Positions 7,871 to 18,469 of a stretch of DNA of 64,000 nucleotides are shown one piece after another; position 1 is the stretch's first letter, and each line of letters begins with the position of its first letter. The translations under genes and the position numbers were made by a program. Origin of the DNA: Serratia liquefaciens (GTDB lineage: Bacteria > Pseudomonadota > Gammaproteobacteria > Enterobacterales > Enterobacteriaceae); contig JAAXZN010000023.1 of the NCBI GenBank assembly GCA_012719855.1, positions 124,001 through 188,000 on the forward strand, given 5' to 3'. The notes under the pieces are model-generated. The model was not told where the DNA came from and ran no database searches. It was given only the letters and a program-made list of their open reading frames with translations.

Positions 7871-9400
7871 TTACGGCCTTGTTGTTGAAATTGCTGAAAC
7901 TGACGAACCAAACCAGTGTTGCACGTTGCTCATCGCCGCATTAGAAGTGTCCAGAATCGGTTGTGGGTAGACCCCCAACAGAACCAGCAACACCACCAAC
8001 AGCAGAATGATGAACAGCTCACGCGCGGTCATGCCCGGCAAAGGTTGGTCAGACTTGGCTTTGCCGTAGTAGGCACGCTGCATCATGATCAACGAGTAAA
8101 CCGAAGCAAACACCAGACCGAAGGTAGAAATCACGGTGATCACCGGCACAACCTGATAGCTGCCGAACAGGATCATGAATTCACCGACGAAGTTACCGGT
8201 ACCCGGCATCCCCAGCGTAGCCACCGCGAAGAACAGCGACAGCGCAGGGATGTATTTGATACGCCCCCACAGGCCGCCCATTTCACGCATGTCGCGAGTA
8301 TGCAGACGTTCGTACAACTGGCCACAGATGATGAACATACCGGCCGCAGACAGGCCGTGTGCAATCATCTGGATCACTGCACCCTGGTAAGCCAGTTGGC
8401 TGCCGGTGTAGATGGCGATCAGCACGAAGCCCATATGGGAAACCGAGGTGTAAGCGATCAGACGCTTGATATCGGTCTGCGCAAACGCCATCCAGGCGCC
8501 GTAGAAGATACCGATAACACCCAGCCACATGGCGATTGGCGCGAACTCATGCGAAGCTTCCGGGAACAGCGGCAGGCTGAAGCGCAACAGGCCGTAGGCC
8601 GCGGTCTTCAGCAAGATCCCCGCCAGGTCGACAGAACCTGCGGTAGGAGCCTGGCTGTGCGCATCCGGCAACCAGCCGTGCAACGGCACCACCGGCATTT
8701 TCACCGCGAAGGCAATGAAGAAGCCCAGCATCAACAGGTATTGCACGTTGTGTGACATTGGCGTTTGCAGCAGGTCTTCGTAATCAAAGGTCCACACGCC
8801 GGTCGCGTTGTAGTGCACGAACACCAGGCCCAGAATGGCAATCAGCATCACCAGACCGCTGGCCTGGGTATAGATGAAGAACTTGGTGGCCGCAGTGATG
8901 CGGGTTTTCCCATCTGACGCCTTGTGACCCCAGAGCGCGATCAGGAAGTACATCGGCACCAACATCATTTCCCAGAAGAAGAAGAACAGGAACATGTCGA
9001 TGGCGAGGAACACGCCGATAACCCCACCCAGGATCCACAGCAGGTTCAGGTGGAAGAAGCCCTGGTATTTCTGGATTTCACGCCAGGAACAGAGGATAGC
9101 CAACACGCCCAGCAGGCCGGTCAGCACCACCATCAGCAGTGAAAGGCCGTCCAGCGCCAGGTGGATGGAAATGCCAAAGCGTGGGATCCACGGCAGCAGG
9201 AATTCAGACTGCCACTGTGGAATGCCTTTCGGCGTAGTCAACGTGTAGCCGCCCTGCATCCACAGATGCAGAGAAAGCGCCAATGTCAGCCCCATTGCGA
9301 TCAACGCAATCCAGCGCGGCACCTTAGTACCGAAGCGCTCAAACTGCCAGCACAGCAGACCGCCAATAAAGGGGATAAGAATTAGCCAAGGTAATAGCAT
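7871..9400 (-). CDS. nuoM: NADH-quinone oxidoreductase subunit M
   Basis: Second antiporter-like pumping subunit of complex I, 509 residues, about 14 membrane helices. Conserved elements include FFFFWEMMLVPMYFLIALWG with the essential glutamate of helix 5, the lysine-bearing FAVKMPVVPLHGWLPDAHSQAPTAGSVDLAGILLKTAAYGLLRF, and AYTSVSHMGFVLIAIYTG. It lies between nuoL and nuoN. The 100-base gap to nuoL is the only sizeable gap between these genes and holds a nested inverted repeat. Confidence 0.97.
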   Translation of the reverse strand: MLLPWLILIPFIGGLLCWQFERFGTKVPRWIALIAMGLTLALSLHLWMQGGYTLTTPKGIPQWQSEFLLPWIPRFGISIHLALDGLSLLMVVLTGLLGVLAILCSWREIQKYQGFFHLNLLWILGGVIGVFLAIDMFLFFFFWEMMLVPMYFLIALWGHKASDGKTRITAATKFFIYTQASGLVMLIAILGLVFVHYNATGVWTFDYEDLLQTPMSHNVQYLLMLGFFIAFAVKMPVVPLHGWLPDAHSQAPTAGSVDLAGILLKTAAYGLLRFSLPLFPEASHEFAPIAMWLGVIGIFYGAWMAFAQTDIKRLIAYTSVSHMGFVLIAIYTGSQLAYQGAVIQMIAHGLSAAGMFIICGQLYERLHTRDMREMGGLWGRIKYIPALSLFFAVATLGMPGTGNFVGEFMILFGSYQVVPVITVISTFGLVFASVYSLIMMQRAYYGKAKSDQPLPGMTARELFIILLLVVLLVLLGVYPQPILDTSNAAMSNVQHWFGSSVSAISTTRP

Positions 9401-9421
9401 GGCGTTTTGTGTCCCTTATAC

Positions 9422-9498
9422 GAATAATTTCAAACTTTGTACGTAGCGCCTGCCCTGCAGGGCGCTACGCCCGAAAAATGCGTCTGTTTAAATTATTC
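9422..9498. repeat. nested inverted-repeat element between nuoL and nuoM
   Basis: The 100-base gap holds an outer inverted repeat, GAATAATTT (9422-9430) and AAATTATTC (9490-9498). Inside it is an inner hairpin, CGTAGCGCC (9442-9450) and GGCGCTACG (9461-9469), with a palindromic CCTGCAGG loop. There is no T run, so it is an mRNA-stabilising or processing structure, or a small dispersed palindromic repeat, rather than a terminator. Confidence 0.6.
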
Positions 9499-9500
9499 AA

Positions 9501-11348
9501 TTAAACCAAAATCAACAGAGCCAATACGACCACTGCACCCACACCCATAGACGCTATATACCAACGCACCTGACCGTTCTCGCTCACCGTCAGACCACGG
9601 TTCCCCCAGCGGGAGAAAATGGCCGGCAGGTTCATCATCGAGTTCAGCGGATCACGTTGCAGCAACTTCGCAATACCCAGGTACGGCTTGACGAACACTT
9701 TGTCGTACAGCCAGTCGAAGCCCCAGGCATGGAACCACCAGGTCGAGAAGAAACGTCCCGGTGCGCTATTGGCGATGCGGGTAACCAGGGTACGTTTGCC
9801 CAGCCACAGCGCCGCCGCTAACAGGATGCCGACAATAGCCACTACGCCGGAGGTGATCTCCAGCTGCAGCACGCTACCGTGCGCCAGCTCGGTGGTCTCT
9901 GGCAGTACGCCCTGCAGTGGCGGAACAATCATCGCGCCAACGAAGGTGGACAGCACCAGCAGAACCAACAGCGGCAGGTGGTGAGTGATGCCTTTACCGG
10001 CATGAGCTTTGATTTTCTCTTCGCCATGGAACACGATGAAAATCATACGGAAGGTGTACAGCGAGGTCATGAACGCACCGACCAGGCCGGCAATCATCAG
10101 GTTGATGTGGCCGTTGGCCATCGCACCCGCCAGGATCTCATCCTTACTGAAGAAGCCTGCGGTGATCAGCGGCAGTGCCGACAGCGCAGCGCCCCCCACC
10201 AGGAAGCAGACGTAAACCAGTGGGATACTCTTGCGCAGGCCGCCCATCTTGAAGATGTTCTGCTCGTGATGGCAGGCCAGGATCACCGAACCGGAGGAGA
10301 GGAACAGCAGCGCCTTGAAGAACGCATGGGTCATCAGGTGGAAGATTGCTGCATCCCACGCCTGCACACCCAACGCCAGGAACATGTAGCCAATTTGGCT
10401 CATGGTGGAGTAGGCAAGTACGCGTTTGATGTCAGTCTGCACCAGTGCGGCAAAGCCGGCCAGCACCAGGGTCACTGCCCCGATAATGCCCACCAGATGC
10501 AACACTTCCGGCGCCATCAGGAACAGGCCGTGCGTACGGGCAATCAGGTAAACGCCCGCGGTCACCATGGTCGCCGCGTGGATCAGTGCGGAAACCGGGG
10601 TTGGACCCGCCATGGCGTCTGCCAGCCAGGTCTGCAACGGCAGCTGCGCTGATTTACCGACCGCGCCGCCCAGCAACATCAGGGTAGCCCAGGTGATCGC
10701 CGTATCGCCGACCGCCAGTTTTTGCGGTGCCAGGATCATCAGTTCACGGATGTTCAGCGTGCCCAGCTCGTTGTAGAGGATGAACAGCGCGAACGCCAGG
10801 AACACGTCGCCGACGCGGGTCACGATGAAGGCTTTCATCGCCGCCGCACCGTTGGCCGGATCCTTGTAATAGAAGCCGATCAGCAAGTAGCTGCACAGGC
10901 CCACACCTTCCCAACCCAGGTACATCAGCAACAGGTTGTCTGCCAGTACCAATACCACCATGCTGGCGATAAACAGGTTGGTGTAAGCGAAGAAGCGCGA
11001 GTAGCCCTCTTCACCGCGCATGTACCAGGACGCGAACATGTGGATGAAGAAGCCCACGCCGGTGACCACGGACAACATGGTCAACGACAGGCCGTCCAGC
11101 GTCAGAGTCACGCCGATATTGAAGTTGCCGACGGTCATCCAGTTCCACAGGCTTTGCTCAAACAGCTGCACGCCGGTCGCTTTCTGGGCGAAGAAGTCCA
11201 TCGCCACATGTACCGTGACCAACGCAGCCAGGCCGATAGAGCCTACGCCAATGGTTGCCGAGACGTTCTCAGACCAGCGGCCTCGGGAAAAGGCCAACAG
11301 CAGGAACCCGATCAGCGGTAGCAGAACAGTTAAATATAATAGGTTCAT
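9501..11348 (-). CDS. nuoL: NADH-quinone oxidoreductase subunit L
   Basis: Largest membrane-arm subunit of complex I, 615 residues, the distal proton pump. Hallmarks are [27 protein letters not shown] with the conserved glutamate, the lysine region [41 protein letters not shown], and [40 protein letters not shown]. The last 150 residues contain the long lateral helix that braces NuoM and NuoN. The start overlaps the nuoK stop by 4 bases. Confidence 0.97.
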   Translation of the reverse strand: MNLLYLTVLLPLIGFLLLAFSRGRWSENVSATIGVGSIGLAALVTVHVAMDFFAQKATGVQLFEQSLWNWMTVGNFNIGVTLTLDGLSLTMLSVVTGVGFFIHMFASWYMRGEEGYSRFFAYTNLFIASMVVLVLADNLLLMYLGWEGVGLCSYLLIGFYYKDPANGAAAMKAFIVTRVGDVFLAFALFILYNELGTLNIRELMILAPQKLAVGDTAITWATLMLLGGAVGKSAQLPLQTWLADAMAGPTPVSALIHAATMVTAGVYLIARTHGLFLMAPEVLHLVGIIGAVTLVLAGFAALVQTDIKRVLAYSTMSQIGYMFLALGVQAWDAAIFHLMTHAFFKALLFLSSGSVILACHHEQNIFKMGGLRKSIPLVYVCFLVGGAALSALPLITAGFFSKDEILAGAMANGHINLMIAGLVGAFMTSLYTFRMIFIVFHGEEKIKAHAGKGITHHLPLLVLLVLSTFVGAMIVPPLQGVLPETTELAHGSVLQLEITSGVVAIVGILLAAALWLGKRTLVTRIANSAPGRFFSTWWFHAWGFDWLYDKVFVKPYLGIAKLLQRDPLNSMMNLPAIFSRWGNRGLTVSENGQVRWYIASMGVGAVVVLALLILV

Positions 11349-11647
11349 CCGCGCATCTCACTGACAGTATCAATATTCAGGGTATGACGGCGACGGTAGA
11401 GCTGCAGCAGCAACGCCAGACCGATACTGGCCTCGGCTGCCGCCAAACTGATCGCCAGGATGTACATCACCTGCCCATCCGGTTGGCCCCAGTAACTACC
11501 CGCCACGATAAACGCCAATGCTGCGGCGTTGATCATCACTTCCAGACTGATCAGCATAAACAGCAGATTACGACGAACCAGCAACCCGGTCAGACCCAGG
11601 ACGAACAGGATCGCCGCCAGGATCAGGCCATGTTGAAGAGGGATCAT
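11345..11647 (-). CDS. nuoK: NADH-quinone oxidoreductase subunit K
   Basis: Small three-helix membrane subunit of complex I, 100 residues as in E. coli. It is MrpC-like; the buried glutamates in helices 2 and 3 are visible in [20 protein letters not shown] and [22 protein letters not shown], which form part of the proton path. It overlaps nuoJ and nuoL by 4 bases at each end, so the three are translationally coupled. Confidence 0.97.
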   Translation of the reverse strand: MIPLQHGLILAAILFVLGLTGLLVRRNLLFMLISLEVMINAAALAFIVAGSYWGQPDGQVMYILAISLAAAEASIGLALLLQLYRRRHTLNIDTVSEMRG

Positions 11648-12204
11648 GCTTGCTCCTCCGATTTTCTTCTCGCCATTTCGCCACCGACCGGGGCGTTGCT
11701 CAACACCTCACCCGGTTTGTGCTCACGGCCAATGTGGAAGGCAACAACCAGACCTGCCAACAGCAGCATTGAAGCCAGCTCAACCGCCAACACGTAAGGA
11801 CCGAACAGGCTGATCCCCACGGCTTTGGCGTCTACCATCTCACCGCTGATGCCCTGATCGGACACGCTGCGAATAGCGAAAATCAGCACCGCCAGCAGCA
11901 GCAGCGACAGCAGGCCTGGGCCAATCCATACCGACGGCTTCAGCCAGTCGCGCTCTTGCTTTTGCACCGCGCTGCCGAGGTTCAGCATCATGACCACGAA
12001 CACGAACAGCACCATGATGGCACCGGCGTAAACGATGATCTCCAACGCCGCAGCGAAGTACGCGCCGAGTGAGAAGAAGACTGCAGAGATCGCCAACAGC
12101 GAGACGATCAGATACAGCAACGCATGCACAGGGTTGGTATGCGAGATCACGCGAATAGTCGCGATCACCGCAATCAAACCTGCCAGATAAAAGGCAATTT
12201 CCAT
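11644..12204 (-). CDS. nuoJ: NADH-quinone oxidoreductase subunit J
   Basis: Five-helix membrane subunit of complex I, 186 residues. The start at 12204 ([21 protein letters not shown]) aligns with the E. coli protein and has AAGGAG just upstream; an in-frame extension to 12288 would run into nuoI and is not used. The conserved helix 3 pi-bulge region is [25 protein letters not shown]. The tail is hydrophilic. It overlaps nuoK by 4 bases and starts 13 bases after nuoI. Confidence 0.96.
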   Translation of the reverse strand: MEIAFYLAGLIAVIATIRVISHTNPVHALLYLIVSLLAISAVFFSLGAYFAAALEIIVYAGAIMVLFVFVVMMLNLGSAVQKQERDWLKPSVWIGPGLLSLLLLAVLIFAIRSVSDQGISGEMVDAKAVGISLFGPYVLAVELASMLLLAGLVVAFHIGREHKPGEVLSNAPVGGEMARRKSEEQA

Positions 12205-12217
12205 GCTTGCTGGCTCC

Positions 12218-12760
12218 TTAAGGCAACAGACCTTTGACGTCGATCGGTTTGGCTTCGTTTTCGGCTTCGCCCTTGGCTTTGCCGTCAATCGCCATACCGG
12301 CCATCCGGTAGAAGTTATATTCCGGATATTTACCCGGCCCCGAGATCAACAGATCTTCTTTTTCGTACACCAGGTCCTGGCGTTTGAACTCACCCATTTC
12401 GAAATCCGGCGTCAGCTGGATCGCGGTAGTTGGGCAAGCTTCTTCGCACAGGCCGCAGAAAATGCAGCGCGAGAAGTTGATGCGGAAGAACTCCGGGTAC
12501 CAACGGCCATCTTTCTGTTCTGCTTTTTGCAGCGAGATACAGCCCACCGGGCAGGCAACCGCACACAGGTTACAGGCTACGCAACGCTCTTCACCGTCCG
12601 GATCGCGCGTCAGCACGATACGGCCACGGTAACGCGGCGGCAGGTAAACCGGCTCTTCCGGATACATCTGGGTTTCGCGCTTGGCGAAGGCGTGCAGGCC
12701 TATCATCCAAATGCTGCGCACCTGGGTGCCGAAACCAACCAATAACTCTTTCAATGTCAT
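12218..12760 (-). CDS. nuoI: NADH-quinone oxidoreductase subunit I (two 4Fe-4S clusters)
   Basis: Peripheral-arm ferredoxin-like subunit of complex I, 180 residues. Two complete CxxCxxCxxxCP motifs are visible: [16 protein letters not shown] and [16 protein letters not shown]. They bind clusters N6a and N6b, which pass electrons to NuoB. An N-terminal amphipathic helix ([25 protein letters not shown]) anchors it to the membrane arm. It lies 14 bases after nuoH. Confidence 0.97.
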   Translation of the reverse strand: MTLKELLVGFGTQVRSIWMIGLHAFAKRETQMYPEEPVYLPPRYRGRIVLTRDPDGEERCVACNLCAVACPVGCISLQKAEQKDGRWYPEFFRINFSRCIFCGLCEEACPTTAIQLTPDFEMGEFKRQDLVYEKEDLLISGPGKYPEYNFYRMAGMAIDGKAKGEAENEAKPIDVKGLLP

Positions 12761-12774
12761 GGTTTATTCACCCC

Positions 12775-13752
12775 TTATTGAGCGTTGTACAAAATGACTG
12801 CGGCAGTCGCCAGCAGGTTCAGCAGCGTCAGCGGCAGACATACTTTCCAGCCGAAGGCCATTACCTGGTCATAGCGCGGACGTGGCAGAGCAGCACGAAT
12901 CAGAATGAACATCATCATGAAGAAAGCCGTTTTCAGCGCGAACCAGATAAATGGCGGCAGGAATGGACCCTGCCAGCCACCGAAGAACAACGTCACAATC
13001 AGGGCAGAAACGGTGACGATACCGATGTACTCACCCACGAAGAACAGACCGAATTTCATGCCGGAGTATTCAATGTGGTAACCGTCAGCCAGTTCCTGCT
13101 CGGCTTCCGGTTGGTCAAACGGGTGACGGTGACACACCGCAACGCCGGCAATCGCAAAGGTCACGAAACCGAAGAATTGCGGGATGACGTTCCACAGATG
13201 AGCCTGAGATTCAACAATGGTCTGCATGTTGAAGGAGTCCGCCTGCGCCACCACGCCCATCAGCGACAGGCCGATGAACACTTCGTAGCTCAGGGTTTGC
13301 GCAGAAGCACGCATCGCCCCCAACAGCGAGTATTTGTTGTTGCTCGACCAGCCGGCGAACAGCACGGCGTATACCGCCAGGCCGGCCATCATCAGGAAGA
13401 ACAAAATACCGATGTTGAGGTCGGACACCGCCCAGGTCGGGCTGACCGGGACGATGGCAAAGGCCAGCAACAGGGAAGTAAAGGCGATCATCGGCGCCAG
13501 GGTGAAGATCACCCGGTCGGAGAATTTCGGAACCCAGTCTTCCTTGAAGAACATTTTGATCATGTCGGCGACCAGCTGCAGCGAGCCGCCCCAGCCGACA
13601 CGGTTTGGCCCGTAACGGTTCTGGAACAGGCCGAGCAGGCGACGTTCGCCGAAGCTCATGAAAGCACCGCAGGTGACAACGACCAGCAGGATCACTACCG
13701 CTTTAAGCACGGAGATCAGAATGTCGATCACCTCAGGGGTAAACCAGCTCAT
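12775..13752 (-). CDS. nuoH: NADH-quinone oxidoreductase subunit H
   Basis: Membrane subunit that forms much of the quinone chamber of complex I, 325 residues, eight helices. Conserved loops include [24 protein letters not shown], the acidic [28 protein letters not shown] loop facing the quinone channel, and [13 protein letters not shown] near the C-terminus. It overlaps the nuoG stop by 4 bases. Confidence 0.97.
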   Translation of the reverse strand: MSWFTPEVIDILISVLKAVVILLVVVTCGAFMSFGERRLLGLFQNRYGPNRVGWGGSLQLVADMIKMFFKEDWVPKFSDRVIFTLAPMIAFTSLLLAFAIVPVSPTWAVSDLNIGILFFLMMAGLAVYAVLFAGWSSNNKYSLLGAMRASAQTLSYEVFIGLSLMGVVAQADSFNMQTIVESQAHLWNVIPQFFGFVTFAIAGVAVCHRHPFDQPEAEQELADGYHIEYSGMKFGLFFVGEYIGIVTVSALIVTLFFGGWQGPFLPPFIWFALKTAFFMMMFILIRAALPRPRYDQVMAFGWKVCLPLTLLNLLATAAVILYNAQ

Positions 13753-16487
13753 CGTGTTGCCTCCCGCAGATTTTCAACCGTCGCACCCACCAATACCGGC
13801 GGGATCCCTGGCAAGCCGAGCGGTAAGCCCACCTGGCCCTGGGTCAGCGTTTCACTCAGGCGCACCGGCAGACGCAGCGTCTGGCCCGCACAGCTGAACT
13901 CCACCAGCGCGCCGGCATTGACGCCAAGCGTAGCGGCATCCGCCGGGTTCACCATCACGTAGGCCTCTGGCATACGCTGCTGGATCACGCCGGAACGCTG
14001 TGACAATTCATCACTGCCGAACAGGTGGTAATAAGGCGCGACACGCCAGCCTTGCTCATGACCGAAGGCGGCAGGCACCTGGGTGAAGTAATCCAGTTTG
14101 CCCTCCCCTGCTTCGATCAGACGCACGCCCGGATCGCCATGGCGCAGCTTGCCGCCCACTTCGGCCTGGAACTTGTTCCATGCCTGCGGTGAGTTCCAAC
14201 CTGGTGCCCAGGCGAATGGGATCTGCTGACGATCGGCCAGCGGGCTGTTGTTCCCTTCCATCGAGAAGGCAAACATGGTGTCTTTATCCTGCGGCTGACG
14301 CGGTTCGTGCACGCTGATGTTGGCACGCATTGCCGTACGGCCACTGGAGCGATGTGGCGAACGTGCCAGTTTTTGACCGCGGATGCGGAAACTTGCGTCC
14401 GGTGCGGCGTCCACAATGCCCTGCAACTGCGGCAACGCGGTAACACAAGCTTCGATAACGTGATCGAGCTGCGTCCAGTCCACGTGACGGCTGGTGTAAG
14501 TGGAATGCAGCGAGTGCATCCAACGCCAGCTTTCCAGCATTACGGTGTAAACGTCTTTTTTCGCGTCGTCGTAGTAGGCCGGATCGTAAACCTGGAAGAA
14601 ACGCTGTGCGCGGCCCTCCTGGTTGACCAGGGTACCGTCGCTTTCCGCAAAGCTGGCCGCCGACAGGATCAGGTTGGCCCGATCCATGATCGCGGTGCGC
14701 TGATGATCAACCACGATCAGGTTGCTGACCTTGGCCAACGCGGCGTCCACTTTTGCCGCCTGCGCATGCCGATAGAGATCGTTTTCCATCACAATAGCGG
14801 TGTCTGCTTCGCCGTTTTCCAGCTGCGACAGCGCCTGATCGAGCGAACCACCGCCAATCATCGACAAACCGATGCTGTTGGCCGCGCTGGCCACGAAGGT
14901 GATGCCCACATCAGAGCCGCGATCCTTCAGCGCTTTGGCGATGTTGGCCGCCGCTGCGATGATGGCTTCGCTGCCGGCGTTGCTGCCGGTGACGATCAGC
15001 GGTTTACGTGCGTCGGTCAGCGCCTGCACGATGATATCGACTTTCTTGTTCAGGCCTTCAGCCAAGTCGTTGACCGCCGGCGCCGCGTTGTCCAACGCAT
15101 GAGCGACAGCGAAGCCGAGACGTGCCTGCTCATCCACCGGCGCACGGTAGTTCCATGCGGCGATGTCGTCCAGACGGGTGTTATCCACGTTAGTGACGAA
15201 CAGCGGGTATTTGGCATGCTGACCAATGTTTTGTATCGCGGCAATCTGCCAGTCGGCAACGCGCTGGGCCGCCGCCATGGCGCGAGCCTTGCCCTTCACC
15301 GCCTGACGTACAGACAAAGCAATACGTGCGCCGGTCTGGGTCAGATCTTCACCCAACACCAATACCGCGTCGTAGCCTTCGATTTCGCGCAGCGCAGGCG
15401 TGTGAACGCCGCTGTTTTGCAGCACGTTCAGCATCAGGTTCAGACGACCCTGTTCCGCCTGCGAAATACCGGTGTAGAAATTCTCGGCACCGACCAGTTC
15501 ACGCAGTGCGAAGTTGCTTTCCAGACTGGCGCGGGGTGAGCCGATACCGATGGTTTTCTTCGCCTGACGCAGGATGTCCGCCGCGCCCTGCATAGCCTGT
15601 TCGGCGTTCAGGGTGATCCAGTCGTTGCCGCGCAGCTGCTGTGGCTGACGTGGACGATCTTTCTGGTTCACGTAGCCATAACCGAAGCGGCCGCGGTCGC
15701 ACAGGAAGTAGTGGTTCACGCTGCCGTTATAGCGGTTTTCAATGCGACGCAATTCGCCATAACGCTCGCCCGGGCTGGTGTTACAGCCGATGCTGCACTG
15801 CTGGCAAATGCTTGGCGCAAACTGCATGTCCCACTTACGGTTATAACGCTCGGAGTGGGTTTTGTCGGTGAACACGCCGGTCGGGCACACTTCTACCAGG
15901 TTGCCGGAGAACTCGCTTTCCAGCGTGCCGCTCTCAACGCGACCGAAGTAGACGTTATCGTGCGCGCCGTACACACCGAAGTCGGTGCCGTCCGCATAAT
16001 CCTTGTAGTAACGCACACAACGGTAGCAGGCGATGCAGCGGTTCATCTCATGCGAGATAAACGGCCCCAGTTCCTGGTTGTTGTGGGTACGCTTACTGAA
16101 GCGGTATTTACGGAAGCTGTGGCCGGTCATTACTGTCATATCCTGCAGGTGACAGTTACCGCCTTCTTCACATACCGGACAGTCGTGCGGGTGGTTGGTC
16201 ATCAACCACTCAACCACGCTTTCGCGGAACTGTTTGGCTTCGGTATCGTCGATGGAAATAAAGGTTCCATCGGATGCCGGTGTCATACAAGACATCACCA
16301 AACGGCCACGCGTATCTTCCGCGTTTTGGTATTGCTTTACCGCACATTGGCGGCAAGCGCCGACGCTTCCCAGCGCCGGATGCCAGCAAAAGTAAGGAAT
16401 ATCGAGGCCGAGAGAGAGACAAGCCTGCAACAGGTTGTCAGCTCCATCTACGTCGTATTCTTTGCCGTCTACATGAATCGTAGCCAT
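13749..16487 (-). CDS. nuoG: NADH-quinone oxidoreductase subunit G
   Basis: Large iron-sulfur subunit of the NADH-dehydrogenase arm, 912 residues from the start at 16487 ([11 protein letters not shown]), chosen by alignment with E. coli; an ATG three codons upstream (16496) is also possible. In order: a 2Fe-2S ferredoxin domain ([15 protein letters not shown]...C), the His-Cys3 motif of cluster N5 ([14 protein letters not shown]), a CIACYRC 4Fe-4S motif, the extra N7 cluster cysteines (CQQCSIGC), then a molybdopterin-oxidoreductase-like domain that has lost its cofactor. The last 150 residues are a formate-dehydrogenase-like C-domain. Confidence 0.96.
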   Translation of the reverse strand: MATIHVDGKEYDVDGADNLLQACLSLGLDIPYFCWHPALGSVGACRQCAVKQYQNAEDTRGRLVMSCMTPASDGTFISIDDTEAKQFRESVVEWLMTNHPHDCPVCEEGGNCHLQDMTVMTGHSFRKYRFSKRTHNNQELGPFISHEMNRCIACYRCVRYYKDYADGTDFGVYGAHDNVYFGRVESGTLESEFSGNLVEVCPTGVFTDKTHSERYNRKWDMQFAPSICQQCSIGCNTSPGERYGELRRIENRYNGSVNHYFLCDRGRFGYGYVNQKDRPRQPQQLRGNDWITLNAEQAMQGAADILRQAKKTIGIGSPRASLESNFALRELVGAENFYTGISQAEQGRLNLMLNVLQNSGVHTPALREIEGYDAVLVLGEDLTQTGARIALSVRQAVKGKARAMAAAQRVADWQIAAIQNIGQHAKYPLFVTNVDNTRLDDIAAWNYRAPVDEQARLGFAVAHALDNAAPAVNDLAEGLNKKVDIIVQALTDARKPLIVTGSNAGSEAIIAAAANIAKALKDRGSDVGITFVASAANSIGLSMIGGGSLDQALSQLENGEADTAIVMENDLYRHAQAAKVDAALAKVSNLIVVDHQRTAIMDRANLILSAASFAESDGTLVNQEGRAQRFFQVYDPAYYDDAKKDVYTVMLESWRWMHSLHSTYTSRHVDWTQLDHVIEACVTALPQLQGIVDAAPDASFRIRGQKLARSPHRSSGRTAMRANISVHEPRQPQDKDTMFAFSMEGNNSPLADRQQIPFAWAPGWNSPQAWNKFQAEVGGKLRHGDPGVRLIEAGEGKLDYFTQVPAAFGHEQGWRVAPYYHLFGSDELSQRSGVIQQRMPEAYVMVNPADAATLGVNAGALVEFSCAGQTLRLPVRLSETLTQGQVGLPLGLPGIPPVLVGATVENLREATR

Positions 16488-16507
16488 AGTCAGCATGCTT
16501 CCAAGTG

Positions 16508-16525
16508 GCCTGCCTTGCGGCAGGC
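16508..16525. other. intercistronic hairpin between nuoF and nuoG
   Basis: Stem GCCTGCC-TTGC-GGCAGGC in the 79-base gap after nuoF. No T run follows, so it more likely shields mRNA ends or tunes expression than terminates transcription. Confidence 0.5.
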
Positions 16526-16566
16526 GTTAATCAAAAATTCTGGCCGTGTCGTCGGGGCGAGTCGGC

Positions 16567-17919
16567 TTACCAGCGTTGCTTCAGCAGGTTGTTCGGCTGA
16601 ATGCCGCCAATCGCATGCGCGTTACTGAAATGCTTCACGGCGATGCCCGCTTCGAACTCTTCACGGAAATATTTAATTGCGCTTTGCAGTGGCTCTACGG
16701 CACCTGGCGCGTGGGCGCAGAAGGTTTTGCCCGGGCCGAGGGAACGGCACAGCTGCTCGAGGGTTTCGATATCCCCCGGCTGCCCTTGGCCATTTTCCAA
16801 CGCGCGCAGGATCTTCACGCTCCACGGCAGGCCGTCACGGCATGGCGTACACCAACCGCAGGACTCGCGAGCGAAGAACTCTTCCAGGTTGCGCACCAAC
16901 GGAACCATGCCGATTTCGTGGTCCACCGCCATCGCCAGCGCGGTGCCAAGACGGCTGCCGGCTTTGCCGATGTTCTCGAAGTCCATCGGCAGATCGAGGT
17001 GATCGGCAGTCAGGAAGTCGGTCCCTGCACCACCTGGCTGCCAGGCTTTAAAACTCAAGCCGTCACGCATGCCACCGGCGTAATCTTCCAGAATTTCACG
17101 TGCGGTGGTACCAAACGGCAGCTCCCAAACGCCTGGGTTTTTCACCCGGCCGGAGAAGCCCATCAGTTTGGTCCCGGCGTCGTTACTCTTGCCGGCGGAG
17201 ATCCCCTTGTACCAGTCGATACCGTTCGCCAGAATGGCCGGCACGTTACACAGGGTTTCTACGTTGTTAACGCAGGTCGGTTTGCCCCACACGCCGGAGG
17301 AAGCCGGGAACGGTGGCTTGGAGCGCGGGTTGGCACGGCGGCCTTCCAGCGAGTTAATCAGCGCGGTTTCTTCGCCGCAGATGTAGCGACCGGCACCGGT
17401 ATGAACAATCAGCTCGAAGTCGAAACCGCTGCCCATGATGTTCTTGCCCAGATAGCCGGCTTCGGTAGCTTCGGCAATCGCACGGCGCAAATGCACCGCC
17501 GCTTCGATGTACTCACCGCGCAGGAAGATATAGCCGCGGTAAGCCTTCAGCGCGAAAGCCGAGATCAGCATGCCTTCCACCAACAGGTGCGGCATCTGTT
17601 CCATCAGCAAGCGGTCTTTATAGGTGCCCGGCTCCATTTCATCGGCGTTACACAGCAGGTAACGGATGTTCATGGACTCGTCTTTCGGCATCAGGCTCCA
17701 CTTCAGACCGGTGGAGAAACCTGCGCCGCCGCGACCTTTCAACCCGGCGTCTTTCACCAGGTTGACGATCTCGTCCGGAGCCAGGCCTTTAATGGCCTTT
17801 TCGGCGCCCGCATAGCCGTTTTTGCTGCGGTATTCATCCAGCCAGACCGGCTGTTTGTCATCGCGCAGTCGCCAGGTCAGCGGGTGCATTTCGGGAGTGC
17901 GTACAATGTCTTTAATCAT
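16567..17919 (-). CDS. nuoF: NADH-quinone oxidoreductase subunit F (NADH/FMN site)
   Basis: Entry point of electrons into complex I: binds NADH, FMN and a 4Fe-4S cluster. It has 450 residues. The glycine-rich NADH/FMN motifs are [13 protein letters not shown] (about residues 61-73) and [22 protein letters not shown]; the N3 cluster motif is [12 protein letters not shown], with the fourth cysteine further on in GKTFCAHA. It overlaps nuoE by 4 bases. It is well conserved apart from a slightly longer C-terminal tail. Confidence 0.97.
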   Translation of the reverse strand: MIKDIVRTPEMHPLTWRLRDDKQPVWLDEYRSKNGYAGAEKAIKGLAPDEIVNLVKDAGLKGRGGAGFSTGLKWSLMPKDESMNIRYLLCNADEMEPGTYKDRLLMEQMPHLLVEGMLISAFALKAYRGYIFLRGEYIEAAVHLRRAIAEATEAGYLGKNIMGSGFDFELIVHTGAGRYICGEETALINSLEGRRANPRSKPPFPASSGVWGKPTCVNNVETLCNVPAILANGIDWYKGISAGKSNDAGTKLMGFSGRVKNPGVWELPFGTTAREILEDYAGGMRDGLSFKAWQPGGAGTDFLTADHLDLPMDFENIGKAGSRLGTALAMAVDHEIGMVPLVRNLEEFFARESCGWCTPCRDGLPWSVKILRALENGQGQPGDIETLEQLCRSLGPGKTFCAHAPGAVEPLQSAIKYFREEFEAGIAVKHFSNAHAIGGIQPNNLLKQRW

Positions 17920-18467
17920 TGATACTGCTCCAGTAGCGTCTCGATATCTTCAGGCTTCAGCTGACTGTGAGTGTCCTCATCAATCATCATGGTCGGCCCT
18001 TTATCGCAGTTGCCCAGGCAGCAGGTTGGCAACAGAGTGAAGCGACCATCAAAGGTGGTTTGACCCGGTTTGATGCTCAGCTTCTTCTCGATGGCGGCCT
18101 GAATGCCCTGGTAACCGGTGATGTGACAAACAACGCTGTCACAATAACGGATCACGTGACGTCCTACTGGCTGACGGAAAATCTGGCTGTAGAACGTGGC
18201 CACGCCTTCTACGTCGCTGGCAGGAATGCCCAGCACTTCCGCGATGGCATAAATCGCACCGTCCGGAACCCAACCGCGCTGCTTCTGCACAATTTTCAGT
18301 GCTTCGATGGAGGCGGCGCGTGGATCCTCGTAATGGTGCTTTTCGTGCTCGATCGCATCACGTTCTTCCGCGCTCAGCTCAAATGCGTCAACGCCGCTCT
18401 GAGGAGCGGCCGCATTGATGGGTTCAAGCGCTTCGTTATTCGCGTGATTATCTTTTTGATCATGCAT
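17916..18467 (-). CDS. nuoE: NADH-quinone oxidoreductase subunit E
   Basis: Thioredoxin-like 2Fe-2S subunit of the NADH-dehydrogenase module, 183 residues. Cluster N1a ligands are seen as CDSVVC...CLGNCDKGP. The first 30 residues are a polar extension longer than in E. coli (183 against 166 residues). The core [46 protein letters not shown] is highly conserved. It starts 2 bases after nuoCD ends and overlaps nuoF by 4. Confidence 0.96.
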   Translation of the reverse strand: MHDQKDNHANNEALEPINAAAPQSGVDAFELSAEERDAIEHEKHHYEDPRAASIEALKIVQKQRGWVPDGAIYAIAEVLGIPASDVEGVATFYSQIFRQPVGRHVIRYCDSVVCHITGYQGIQAAIEKKLSIKPGQTTFDGRFTLLPTCCLGNCDKGPTMMIDEDTHSQLKPEDIETLLEQYQ

Positions 18468-18469
18468 AG

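Noticed and set aside
14307-15539. 410-residue plus-strand frame opposite nuoG
   Set aside because: Antisense shadow within a certain complex I subunit gene.
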